The notes beneath the pieces are model-generated. The model searched no databases. It worked only from the letters and a program-made list of their open reading frames with translations, and was not told where the DNA came from. The translations under genes and the position numbers were made by a program. Positions 29,513-40,508 of a stretch of 64,000 nucleotides of DNA are shown piece after piece (positions within the stretch are counted from its first letter, which is position 1; each line of letters starts with the position of its first letter). Source of the DNA: Amorphophallus konjac (Eukaryota > Streptophyta > Magnoliopsida > Alismatales > Araceae); contig CM040128.1 in assembly GCA_022559845.1 (NCBI GenBank), positions 72,169,247-72,233,246 on the forward strand, given 5' to 3'.

Positions 29513-31386
29513 CCATGGAATGTAGAATCGGCCGATGCAGATCAGGATCAACCGTGGCCTTGCTTATATTTTGTAGTTCTTCAAGAATGATATCACGTGC
29601 AATTGACAATGACTTAACAAGATCAATAGCACCTGAACCCACATGAACAGCTGGAGTCCATACCTGAGCACAAAGTTAAATTTATTCGTTTTGATCAACT
29701 AGCTATTAATGCAAGTAATAAATATAATTAATTATTTTTCCCAGAAACAAGTGTCCAATCCATTCCATTGACTACTAAGTTACAGTGAAACAAATAAGAG
29801 ATGTTAACAGCAATGTAGCAACAACAGCCAATTTCTACCATCGTGAAAACTCCATTATGTTACCAGCTGTGCATTAACAGCTTTTTTAAAATCAATTTCA
29901 CAGTTCTCACATCTAGGATTTAGTAGAACTTTTTATCACCCAGAGCATATCTGATAAGCCCAACAAGATGGTAGAAAAGCCTAGGAGGAGCCAAGGTGAC
30001 TGACACTTGGTGCTCGGATAGCTAACTCAGTAGTGACTATTGAATGGATATTTATGCTCCTGTTCTCTTTCTTGATAAGTTGTTTCAAAGAGATGCACCC
30101 AATTCACTACATTACTTAGCACTATATCCACATGCAAGTTCTTTTCTATATATGTCATTTATTTCATGCAGCCTTGACCATTCCATGTCAACTTCACACC
30201 CATCCACTTGGATAAGCCATCACTATAACCTATAATGCAAGATTCAACCACATTACATTGCTTGCTCAGGAATGGCACCTGACTATTTCATGTACCTCCT
30301 GGGCTCTTGAGTGGGTGGAGAACAAGGACATGTATATATACAGGAGAAAGCTCTGAAGATGATGACGATTAACAGCCGAGGATACTAAGCATCCAAGCCA
30401 GACCAAATGGCCTGGTAAAATAGTAGCATGCCCAGCATTTCAATCACACTGGACAAGGCTTTATGTAGATGAATTCATCCTCCCAAGGTTCACCTTATTT
30501 CACTTCTACACCCACAGTCACTTACACATACATCAACACATATCTATAAGCCTGTCTGCCATTGCCATATTTTTAATTTGCCTTATGCAGCATGACTATG
30601 TTGCAAATTTAGTGCATGTCCATTTTCTCCAACTAAGAATTATAATAATAAAAAAGTGAAGGTGAACAATTACTTATAATGCATTGTCTAGATGCCAGAT
30701 GACTACACTGCCCACATACCTATGTATGCAAGTTTTAAAGATAGCTGCCATAAGAGACATAAAAATGTGAAGATTATTAGGTGAAGAGGCATTCTCAAAT
30801 ATAGTTATATAGTCAAGAATAGGGAACCTCAAAGGCATCACCTACTTGGTCTTGTCCATCATACTAGTCATCAGCAACAGGTTCATCAGCGTGAGGAATG
30901 CTGCAATTTCCCAAGTTTATTAAGATGGTTATTAGCAAAACATGTCTAAAAGATAGATCCATATCTCACAATGAAAAATGGAGTTGTCACAAACCTTTGT
31001 ACCTTTTGTGAAGGTGAGTGGCTAACAGCTTTCAGAAGGACAATGTGTATGCTTATATCAATGAGAACGGCATGGAAAGAGTCAAATGGACAGGACAATA
31101 TAAACGCAAACCAAGAAGAGCTTTAGGAGGTATGCGGAATTCATGTACTGCAGTGGGAGCAACATCAAGAGAGGTGGGCATGTCAAAACTGCAACCAAAG
31201 GAGTCAATGTGAGATCTTGAAGGAAGTAGCTATGAGTACTACAAAGATTGCATATGTGAAGATAAGGAAATTCAGTTGTGCTAAATAAGATACACTTAGA
31301 ACTACTTTTAATCACACTTACCCATTCTCTAATATAGGAGCATACATAAGGTCAAACCTCAGTATCACCCCAGGAGTTGATAGGAT
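29513..31386 (-). pseudogene. FAM135/DUF676-type esterase family gene, captured fragment
   Basis: Four minus-strand exons with consensus splice sites. 31322-31386 encodes GVILRFDLMYAPILENG. 30995-31188 continues in phase and contains TAVHEFRIPPKALLGL and YCPVH. 30828-30900 has in-frame stops. 29513-29663 encodes IDLVKSLSIARDIILEELQ and then NISKA. This order matches the N-terminal DUF3657 part of plant FAM135-like putative serine esterases (FELMYSP, VHEFRIPPKALTGLHSYCPVHFD, ALLGARGILLEE). One missing base near 31088 shifts the frame. The C-terminal alpha/beta-hydrolase part is absent, so no esterase activity is possible. Confidence 0.82.
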
Positions 31387-31786
31387 CTGAAATTTGGAAA
31401 AATTAAAATGAATCAGCGGTGCTGATGGGAAATCACCTCTGCCATAAATAAGACAGAGAGATTAAAACAGAAAATAGAATGAACTACACTCCTCTACTAT
31501 TTTGCCCAGTCAATAAAAAAAGTTAGCTATAGCAAAATAGAAAGAAAATAAATGATAACAGTAGCATATACGAGTATGGAATATTTCATTTGTGTTAAGC
31601 AGAGAGAAGGGTATGTACCTCATCCTTTTCAATAGCTAAGTTAAAAGACACCATCTCCCAGCTTGAAGAAAAGACAACATAAAACATAATCCAAAATGAA
31701 AATCCAAAAAGAATGCATGTTGGATCCATCCAAAGCATAGATCTGCATATGCGTGCAGAGAGAGAAGGCCCCAACTCCCAGCTCAC

Positions 31787-32140
31787 CTTGAACACCACCG
31801 GGCCGCTATCGCCATGAGGCCGGAGAAGCGAAAGATCGGACGACGCGGAGGAGATGGATGACGACGACAACCCGAGCACGGCGGAGTCGAAGCGGGGAGC
31901 AAGCTTTGGTGCTGGCACGGGGAGGGAGCCCTGTGGAGGTGGAGATGGCAGTGGGGATGTGGGCCCTGTGAGGAGGTGGAGGATGAGCTGCCGACGTTGA
32001 GAAATGGGGGACCTGCGAAGAGAGGGAGGGAGGGAAGGGGGCCAGGAGGACGGTGGGGGAGAGGAGGAAGAATAGGGTAGTGCTGGAAGGGGAGAAGGTG
32101 GCCGCGGAGGTGAGGAGGCAGAAGGAAAGGAACATCGCGC
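31787..32140 (-). pseudogene. GC-rich exon-like segment, unrecognised
   Basis: A Ser/Pro/Leu-rich minus-strand frame ending in GDSGPVVFK before a |GTGAGC donor. It is much richer in GC than its surroundings. It looks like a first exon of a plant gene and would be the 5' exon of the captured unit, but no ATG is certain: the track-style start at 31918 is GTG. It does not resemble the usual FAM135 N-terminus, so it may come from a third source. Confidence 0.35.
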
Positions 32141-32149
32141 GGGGTGAGG

Positions 32150-32368
32150 GTATGTACTTTCTAAAATTAGTGCATATAAGGCACATTTTTATTGTTGCCT
32201 TTTATTCATTACATTTTATAAGGCATAATTTTATCTTCTGCCTTTAATATAGTATATTTAATATGAATAGAAGGCAGATTTGTTTTTGACTTTTAATCTT
32301 AAGAATAAAAGTTACAATTTACTTCTACCTTTTATTTTTTGCCTTATAAAGTTATTTTTTTAGTAGTG
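32150..32368. repeat. CACTA-1 right terminal and subterminal repeats
   Basis: Units with ATAAGGCA, TTGCCTTTTATT and GAAGGCAGA lead to the terminal TTTTTTTAGTAGTG. It mirrors the left end. Confidence 0.8.
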
Positions 32369-34070
32369 CTTGGTGGACAACACTACCGGGTATGAAGCTT
32401 TATCATTCATGGATGGTTACTCAGGATATAACCAAATCCGTCTCGCTCCCGAGGATCAAGAGAAAACCTCCTTCACCACGCCCTGGGGCACGTACTTCTA
32501 TGTGGTCATGCCGTTTAGTTTAAAGAACGCGGGTGCCACTTATCAAAGGGCAATGATGGCTATATTCCACGACATGATACATATTTTTATGGAAGCTTAT
32601 GTGGATGACATCTTGGTGAAGTCAAGAACAAAAGAAGAACACCCCTCCATTCTGGATAAGGTGCTCCAAAGAGCTAGGGAATACCAGCTTAAGATGAATC
32701 CGAAGAAGTGTGTTTTTGGAGTCTCCTCAGGGAAGTTGTTAGGCTTCATAGTTAGCAAACGGGGGATTCAGATTGATCCGAATAAAGCAATGGCCGTCAT
32801 GGACATGCCTCCACCTAAGAATATCACGGAACTTCGAGGACTGATTGGTCGATTGCAATTCATCAGAAGATTCATATCCCAACATTCTCAGAGGTGCCGC
32901 CCGTTCTATGAATTGCTAAAGGCGGGGGTTAAGTTTGAATGGAACGAAGCTTGTCAAAAGGCCTATGAGGACTTAAAGGAATATTTGACCAATCCCCTAG
33001 TTTTGCAACCTCCTGTCCCTGGGAAACCCCTAATCCTATACATTTCTATCGTTGAGGACTCCCTAGGGGCGGTTTTAGCACAAGTAGACGATGAAGGCAA
33101 AGAGCGGGCAGCTTATTACCTCTCCAGATTGTTTAACCCGGCCGAGGCCAAATACACCGCCATGGAGAAGACTTGTGCCGCCTTAGTGTGGGTAGCTCAG
33201 AAGCTGAAACATTATTTTTTAGCCCACCCACTTAGGTTGATCTCTAGAATGGACCCGATCCGTTATCTCTTAGAAAAGCCTGTCCTTTCTAGTAGGTTAG
33301 CTCTCTGGCAGAGCTTCATCTCTCAGTTTGATATCACATTCATCATTCAGAAGGCTATCAAAGAATATGCTATCGCTGAGCATCTTGCCCATCTTCCTAT
33401 CCCCTACACCGACTCTATTCAGAATGATTTCCCTGAAGAGCATCTCTCCGTCCTTACTCATCATCCCTTCTGGTCTCTGCACTTCGATGGTGCGCTCAAT
33501 TCTCAAGGCCGAGGGATAGGTGCTGTCCTGCTCACTCCGGAAGGGGTGACAATTCCCTTTACTTACCAGCTCCGATTTCCTGCTACCAACAACATCGCCG
33601 AGTATGAGGCTCTCCTGGCCGGATTGAAACACGCCTACCTCTTAGGCGCGCGCTACTTGAACATCATAGGAGATTCTAAACTCGTTTTGCGGCAGGTTCT
33701 GTCCACTTACCGCACTCGTGACCCAAAACTCAAATCATATCAAGATTTGGTCACTCTCCTGGCTTGGCAATTCCGCAAACTGATCTATATCCATACTCCT
33801 CGATCTCAGAATATTCTTGCTGATGCGCTGGCATCACTTGCCTCCTCTTTATCTTTCCCTCTCAGTCGAAGCACTGAGACTATAGTCGTTCAGAGATTGG
33901 ACACACCCTCTCTTCAGGATCCTTGGTATCACAACCTTAGGAAGCCTGTAGAGGCTCGGGCTGAGAAGGAAGATTTGAAGGAAGTATCTTTGACGGAATT
34001 GGAAGAGATCTTGGAAGAAGAAGAGTTGTCGTGGTATCATGAAATCGAGCTGTATTACAAAGATGGATAG
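32369..34070 (+). pseudogene. Gypsy B reverse transcriptase-RNase H-second RNase H
   Basis: Tat-lineage pol resuming after CACTA-1. The apparent start codon at 32370 is TTG, a leucine codon spanning the target duplication and not a true start. It shows SFMDGYSGYNQI, AYVDDILVKS, the RNase H motif YTAMEKTCAALVWVAQKLKHY, and the Tat-specific second RNase H (LHFDGALNSQGRGIGAVLL, NNIAEYEALL, GDSKLVLRQV, ADALASLASS). The frame is open for 566 codons and ends at TAG 34068-34070 just before the integrase. Confidence 0.9.
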
Positions 34071-35291
34071 TTCCCCGAAGGGGCAAACGCCGAACAGCGT
34101 AAGGCTATCAAAAGGGCCGCCTCGAAGTACACTATCATTGCTGGAGAACTATAGAGGCGCGCTCTCAATGGAATGCTCATGAGATGTCTTGATGATGATG
34201 AAGCTTGGAAGGTGGCCGAAGCAGCCCATTCTAGTGAGTGTGGAGGTCATGTTAATGGCCAGGCTCTAGCGAAGAAGATCGTTAGGTAGGGTTATTATTG
34301 GCCCACTCTAGAGGAGGATTGCTCCCTCTATGTCCGGAGGTGTCTTAAATACCAACTCCATGTTGAAAAAATCCATGCTCCAGCTTCATCCATACACCCT
34401 CTCTCTGCTCCTTGGCCGTTCTCCATGTGGGTTTTCTACGTTGTCGGCCCGCTCGGTGATCCAAACTCTGAAACCAAGCAAAAATCCTTCATCCTTACCG
34501 CCACAGAGTACTTCACCAAGTGGGCCAAAGCGGAAGCATACGCGGAGATCAAGGCAACAACGGTGTGCCACTTTATCATGAAGAATATCATTTCACGGTT
34601 CAGAGTGCCAAGCAGCAACATCACCGACAACAGACCTCAGTTCATCTCTCAAGAGCTCAAAGACCTATGTAAGAAGTTCAATATTGCAATGCATCATTCA
34701 TCTCCATATTATCCTCAAGGCAACGGTCAAGTTGAGGCCACTAATAAAACCCTTCTGAAAATCATAAAGAAAACATGCGAATCTCATAAATTTGATGATT
34801 GGCCTGAAAGGTTAGTGGAAGCTCTATGGGCTTACCGCACCTCCGTCCGTACTCCTACGGGGCAAACCCCCTATGCTCTCACCTACGGGATGGAGGTGGT
34901 GCTCCCATATGAGATCTTGGTCCCTTCCCTAAGGGTGCAGCTTGATAAGGACCTTAATCTCGATGAACGTCAAGAGGCGTTACTCGTTCAGTTGGAACTC
35001 TTAGATGAGAAGAGGATGAATGCGGTTGATCACGTATCCGTTTATCAAAAGAGAGTTTCGCGTTATTTTCAAAAGAAGGTAATTGAACGCAAATTCCAAG
35101 TATGAGATATAGTTTTGAAATAAAAATTCATTAGGTCCGGAGGTCCTAGGTCCAAACTGCAACCAAACTGGGAAGGTCCATTCGTCGTTAAAATAGCTTA
35201 TCCAAGGAACACATATCACTTAGTCAACGCAGAAGGTGAGGAGCTGTCTCACGCTTGGAATGGGTTGTATCTTAAGCGCTTTTATCCCTAG
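34071..35291 (+). pseudogene. Gypsy B integrase, inactivated
   Basis: Same frame as the RT, without frameshift, but with in-frame stops at 34152, 34287, 35103 and 35121 in addition to 34068. The HHCC region is damaged: the second Cys of the last pair is Tyr (RRCLKYQ). The first catalytic Asp position reads FYVVGPL instead of IDIVGPL. The second Asp (ITDNRPQF) and the Glu (NGQVEATNKTLL) remain. The C-terminal part ends LQPNWEGPFVVK...LKRFYP and TAG at 35289-35291. Confidence 0.88.
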
Positions 35292-36063
35292 AGTCAGGCT
35301 AATGAACACCCGGTAGCAAGGACTCCCTTCCTCAATCACGAAGGAGGACCCCGAGGTCGGCAAATCACACACTTCACAGCATCCCTGGCCAGGTTCCCCA
35401 GTTATGTAAACACCATTTTCTCCTTGGCCATGCTCGGGGGAAGTCCGGGTCCCTATCCGTTTCTCTCCTTGGCTAAATCTAGGGGCAAGAGGTAAATAAG
35501 GGAGCGATGACTAATCTAGACACCCTGATGAGAGGAGGTCTCAAATAGGGGCAGTCCGTTATGACCTGATTTCGTAAAAAAGAGAAAAGAGAGCAATTCA
35601 AAAGAAAAAAGAAGAAGGAGCGACAATCGCAAAAAGAAAATAAGATTCTTCTCTCAAGAGTACATATCTTAAAGTCTATAAGCTCCACGGAAAAGTAAGA
35701 CTAGGCATGGCAAGAGTGGCAGTACAGTTTTCCCGCGGGACGTTATGAGCCCGGTCGTATGCGTGCCTAGGATGGATAAAGATTCGATGACGGACACAAA
35801 GTCCCGGCTCAACATACCAAATCTCTGAAAGGGTCGTTATGAGAAGGATTCAAATCCTGAAAACCTCTATACCTGGTCTAAGCTTACCCCTTATCTCTAT
35901 TTTCTTTTTTAGGACTAGACAGTACCCTGGGTATAGCCTCCGTAGAATCACTGTTATGCAAATTGGCCACGGTCAGGGACTATCATCTCATAAAGCACGC
36001 CAACCTCAGGAAATTCCGAGTGAGACAAGTAAGGCCTTTATTGCTGAGACGAAATTGGCTTTC
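35292..36063 (+). other. Gypsy B 3' untranslated region
   Basis: Follows the pol stop. No protein-like frame; a purine-rich stretch lies at 35575-35645. Probably the spacer between pol and the antisense ORF, as in Tat-A. Confidence 0.5.
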
Positions 36064-36310
36064 AAAATCCAAAAAAATCATATATTCCAAAATCTAAAAA
36101 AATCATATATTCCAAAATCCAAAAAAATCATATATTCCAAAATCTAAAAAATCACATATTTCAAAATCCAAAAAAATCATATATTTTAAAATCTAGAAAA
36201 ATCATATATTTCAAAATCCAAAAAAACATATATTTCAAAATCCAAAATAAAAAAACATATATTTCAAAACCCACAAAAAAATGAGATATTTCAAAACCCC
36301 AAAAAAATCA
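36064..36310. repeat. About 25-bp A-rich tandem array
   Basis: About ten units of AAATCCAAAAAAATCATATATT(T/C)CAA with a period near 25 bp, in the gypsy B spacer. It occupies a position comparable to the 69-bp array of Tat-A. Confidence 0.8.
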
Positions 36311-36974
36311 GATATCTTCAAAATCCAAAAATACCATCATCTTGCATTGCATGCATTGCACTTTTTTCTTCATTACATTTTCCGCCTATTTAATAAGGCT
36401 CCATCGCTTGACCAAATATCAAGAACTGGTCACTCTCTAACTTGCTTCAGGCAAGGGGTTGAGTCTAAGAACAGATCTAACCTATTTTTTTGTCTAAGTG
36501 TGTGCAGAACGCAGGTTCAAGCGCTCGAGATTCAAAGCTCACAAATTTGTAGATTCTGGCTCTCTGGCAGTCTAATATTAGACCACCAATTCCATATAGC
36601 GACTCATGGTTTGACCGCCAATCTCTCCCAAAGGTTGAAAAGTCTCAACTCTCAGTAAACCCTCTCTGACGCTCCTACCTTAGACCGCTATAAGGCTCTA
36701 GCGGCCCATGGTTCGACCGCTAATCTCTCCCGAAAATAAAAACTCTCAATTTTTTCTGAGTCCCTTCTTCTAGCGGCTTATCGTGGAACCTCTAGAGAAT
36801 TCTAGCAGCCCTATAATAAACCGTTATATCAGTCAGGAAACCCTGTTTCTAGCTAATTCAAACCCAATCAAGAAGCCAATTCCATATCTTTCACAATCAA
36901 GGCTTTTATTTCATTCAACTAAGCTTAATGAACATTCAATTGGTTGATAATTTTCAATACATCAAGAACAAAGA
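36311..36974. other. Gypsy B spacer, no gene seen
   Basis: Contains a GCATTGCATGCATTGCA palindrome near 36345 and short GACCGC(C/T)AATCTCTCCC direct repeats at about 36613, 36714 and nearby. No coding sequence is recognised. Confidence 0.45.
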
Positions 36975-37088
36975 TCACATTACATTCAATCTCTCATCTG
37001 CGCGAGGCCGGATTTTGCGCAATTCTTTCACATAAGCGCGGTATCCCTCTTCATCTTCTGCCACCTCTGCTTGCCAAGCACGTGCTCG
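36975..37088 (-). pseudogene. Gypsy B antisense ORF, C-terminal stub
   Basis: The minus strand is open from the CACTA-2 junction to TGA (36975-36977). It encodes a charged helical tail, WQAEVAEDEEGYRAYVKELR followed by KIRPRADER. The location between pol and the expected 3' LTR, and the helical tail, match the C-terminus of the antisense gene in Tat-A. The rest should lie beyond CACTA-2 but I could not find it. Confidence 0.55.
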
Positions 37089-37530
37089 CACTACAAGAAA
37101 TAACCTTTTTAACAACAAAAAAAATGTTGTAACAGGTTAAAATTTTGTTGTTAAATATTTTTCACAACAAATAATTTTGTTGTTAAAAATTGTTATAAAA
37201 CTTTTGTCACTATATGTTTTAACAACGAAATTTTATTTTGTTGTTATAAAATAAGTAATAACAACGAAAAAAATTGTCATTATATGTAACATAAAACAAC
37301 AAAAAAGTATCATTGTTATATATGGATATAACAACAAAAAAATATCATTGTTATATATGCATATAACAACAAAAAAAATTGTTGTAAAAATCATGTTCTA
37401 TGTTTGACCAAATTTTTAATAATAATTTCTTTTGTCGTTAATAGAATCTTTTACAATGAATCATTTTGTGATTATAAATTATCGCAACAAATATCTTTGT
37501 TGTTAAAATGTTTATAGACTAAAAATTAAG
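37089..37530. repeat. CACTA-2 terminal and subterminal repeats
   Basis: After CACTACAAGAAAT come about fifteen units of AACAACAAAAA(A)T or the inverse TTTGTTGTTA(A/T)A in both orientations, dense to about 37400 and thinner to 37510. Confidence 0.8.
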
Positions 37531-37874
37531 AGTAATTATTATATATTTTAATCAAATTTATAACAATATGTTTTATTGTAAATAATTTGTAGTCACGACG
37601 GATTTTATATTATTAAAAATATTACAACCACCATGTCATCAAGTCGTCATTGAAAGATGAAATTATATTTCTAAACAAAAAGGCTAATTTTGCAACATAT
37701 AGATAGAATATACACAAGTCAAGATAGTGGAATTAGTTAATCATCATAACTCACATAAGACTACATTGATTTTAAAACAAAACACAATCAAATAAATAAA
37801 TAACAAATGTAGTTGTTCAAGTATATACAAAGACACATGACATAAAAAATCTAAGAAATAAGATCAACCAAATA

Positions 37875-40508
37875 TTAGGTGGAAGGTAATGGTAGAGAAT
37901 GAGAAATTGATGGACGGCTCCCTAAACTAACTAATAATGCTCGTATTTGTTGTAGCTATGATGAAAGAGATATATATTGATCCTTGACATTTGCTAATTC
38001 TTTTTTTATGTTTGCAAGTTCTTCCTTTGTTTTTGAAAGCTCGTTCTTTGTATCTTCAAGTTCATGAACATCCACAAATTGTTATGACAAAGAGCAATTA
38101 AGACATCTACCGTGCTTGCTTGATGATATTGGAGGCTCCCCATGACCCATGCCTTTTATATATCCAGATCTTGTACCTAACACTTATGAGACAACTACAG
38201 AATGATCAAGAGGGGTCCCTGTAGCCTCAGCTTCAGTCATTAGCGCGACCATTTTTTCCTGAAAGAAAATGGATGATATACTAAGTTTTGTTTAAGAAAT
38301 AATTGTTTGTGTAAAATATTTCAAATTCATGAATATTGCATGGAAGAAGTAAAACAAAAAATTACGTACACTTGATATAAAAGTAAATAAGAAAGAATAG
38401 AAAACATCTCATCAATCTTCTAGGTCTTAATGCAAAAAGAAAAAGAAAAAAATGCATGTCAAGCCAGAAGTTCTTAATTTTATTTTCTTCTACATTGTAC
38501 AGTCAAAATCTACTTCTGTTGTCAATAAAATGGCACCTATCATGTTCACTTCTAATTAAAATAGCAAAGGTGTTCACCCAACATCTCGAGAGCAACAGAT
38601 AGTAAGATAGCAACCTATTAAGCAAAATCAGAGCTGATTTTGGGTTGGCAAGGGAGGGACCTTCTGATGGGCACACTCATGTTACCACATCGGTATGTAT
38701 GTATATTAATTATCTATCTAAAGCATAAGCCTTAATGGTTACTTCTTCCATAATTATGATAAAATGATGATATAGTTCCTAGTCCACTGTCTTGTCTTCC
38801 TTCCCAACACTCTTTATGGCAGAAATGCAATTATATAGGAGGAAGCAATAGGCGATATTCATTAAGAAAACAGGGAGAAAAACATACTTTACTGATAACA
38901 TTAAATGGGGAAATCGCTTAATTGGTACGTTGTTCTATGCAAAATACTTGAAGTATTGGATCATGTAGAAACTGAAGACATATTCTTTCATTTATTGCTG
39001 CTCACAGGCTTTATCTGATGAATGAGGCGTGCTTGAACACTAGGAAAATGACATAATGTAACAATAATTAACTACACACAAATCTCATGTACTAGGTTTA
39101 TATCATGTACTAGAAACATTATGTTCAAAGTTTGAACAAAATTCTAAACATGTCAATAAAGAAAGACCAGGTGGGTGGCTAGGTTTATTCCAGACCTGGA
39201 CAAGTCCACAGAGTTACAGCACAACAAATAATATCATAAACCAATGATAAACAGATCAATCAACAAATCTCAGTGAATTCAAAGAAATGTCACAACATTA
39301 ATTAACTGACCTTCTAGCACTTTATCTAAAAAAATACTCACATATGCTTCTTGTGCCTCATGAGTGGCCCATCCATGTCCTTCATGAGAATGAGTGCTTC
39401 GAAAGAATTGAATATGATCTAATTCTTTCTATAAAAAAATTCACATTAATTTTTTCTCACTAAGGAACAATCAATGAATAAAAAAGTAATAATTTTTACC
39501 ATTTCCTCACGGGCTCGAAGAAATGACTTTTGCCCAGTAGTGTGTCAAATGGTATTCTTGGAGGTATTCTCGGCATTTGTTTTAGAACGTTCCTATATTA
39601 TACAAAGTGACATAGTAATGGGCATATATGCATAATAAAATGAATAAATTATTATGAAGGATAGTGCATTTTTGGTAAAATTAAATACCTTCCATTTCCC
39701 ATTAGTAAATATGTTAACACATAACTATTCCCAATCATCTTGGGAAATTTATCTATAAGGATGTGCCCGTGCTGCCACAAACGTAGCATAGGATTTAAAA
39801 TGTTTATGCATGGCATTTCTATGACTGCGAAATTGTGCTCCCCAGATGGAATGGACACAAATTTTAATCGGTTCATTCTCCATGATATTGACATCAAATT
39901 TATCCTACAATGAGACACATTATACAAGAAACAAAAATATTTGCTATCAGAATAATGTAGAGACAATTAAGTAAAGCTACAAGCAACTAAACGAATTAAA
40001 TGTAAGTAATCTAGATAAATGACTGGCAATGGATTACCTCTACATATGGGTATAAGTGTTTTAAATCCTCAATTTTAATATCTGAGAATCCCTTCACTCT
40101 TACGGGACCATAATGTCTTATTATATATCCCAAAAGACTACTAAAATCTTTTGCATTTGGTCCAATTGCCTTACGCTTTCCTATTGGGACGGTGATGGGC
40201 AATGGCCGCCCTCCATTTGCTTGGATCTTTTTCTCAAGCTCAATGCCTCTAGTAGGGCCTCGCCCTTGTTTTCTTTGGGCCCCATCAAAAGGAGTAGAGT
40301 CGGAAGAACCTGTAGTAGCCAAATAGACACATTATTACATAATGAAAAAGTAATATTGTAGTAGAAGCATTTATTGAACAAAAGCACCTAAAAAGGAATA
40401 AATACATAGCAATGTAACAATACCTAAAGTATGATTTGTAGCAGGTACAACTGGAGGATCAACCACCGAGTCTATCAAAGGAGCACGTAAGCGACGACCT
40501 GGGGCCAT
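37875..40508 (-). pseudogene. TNPA-like transposase gene (Ptta/En/Spm family), decayed
   Basis: The start is ATG at 40506-40508. Exon 1 (40424-40508) and exon 2 (40038-40309) join in phase and contain RGPTRGIELEKKIQANGG and DFSSLLGYIIRHYGPVRVK, the conserved core of plant Ptta/En/Spm proteins. Later exons encode FDVNIMENEPIK (about 39890), KNTI-HTTGQKSFLRAREEM (about 39500-39590), HGWATHEAQEAY (about 39370), the conserved LGTRSGYIKGMGHGEPP (about 38150), and a coiled coil (ELEDTKNELSKTKEELANIK). In-frame stops occur in several exons, so it is dead. The family binds subterminal repeats and helps excision. Confidence 0.8.

Larger units (their letters stand above)
2147..32368 (-). mobile_element. 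CACTA-1: En/Spm-type transposon carrying gene fragments and a nested Tat element
   Basis: The left end is CACTACTAGAAAAAT. The right end, read inward, is CACTACTAAAAAAAT. A 3-bp target duplication CTT lies at 2144-2146 and 32369-32371. Both ends carry subterminal AAGGC(A/G)AAA/GCCTTTTA repeats. The span is 30,222 bp; removing Tat-A and one duplication copy leaves about 5,960 bp. I see no transposase (TNPD/TNPA) domain, so it is non-autonomous. The interior holds minus-strand exon fragments of a FAM135/DUF676-type gene, an RpoT gene and unrecognised exons, so it is a gene-capturing CACTA. The strand given is that of the captured exons. Confidence 0.92.

Noticed and set aside
31806..32186. Minus-strand 126-aa ORF near the CACTA-1 right end
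   Set aside because: It runs into subterminal repeats and is out of frame with the segment that ends at the GTGAGC donor.
32370..32372. Possible start codon for the gypsy B RT ORF
   Set aside because: The codon is TTG, created by the CACTA target duplication inside the RT. The protein did not begin here.
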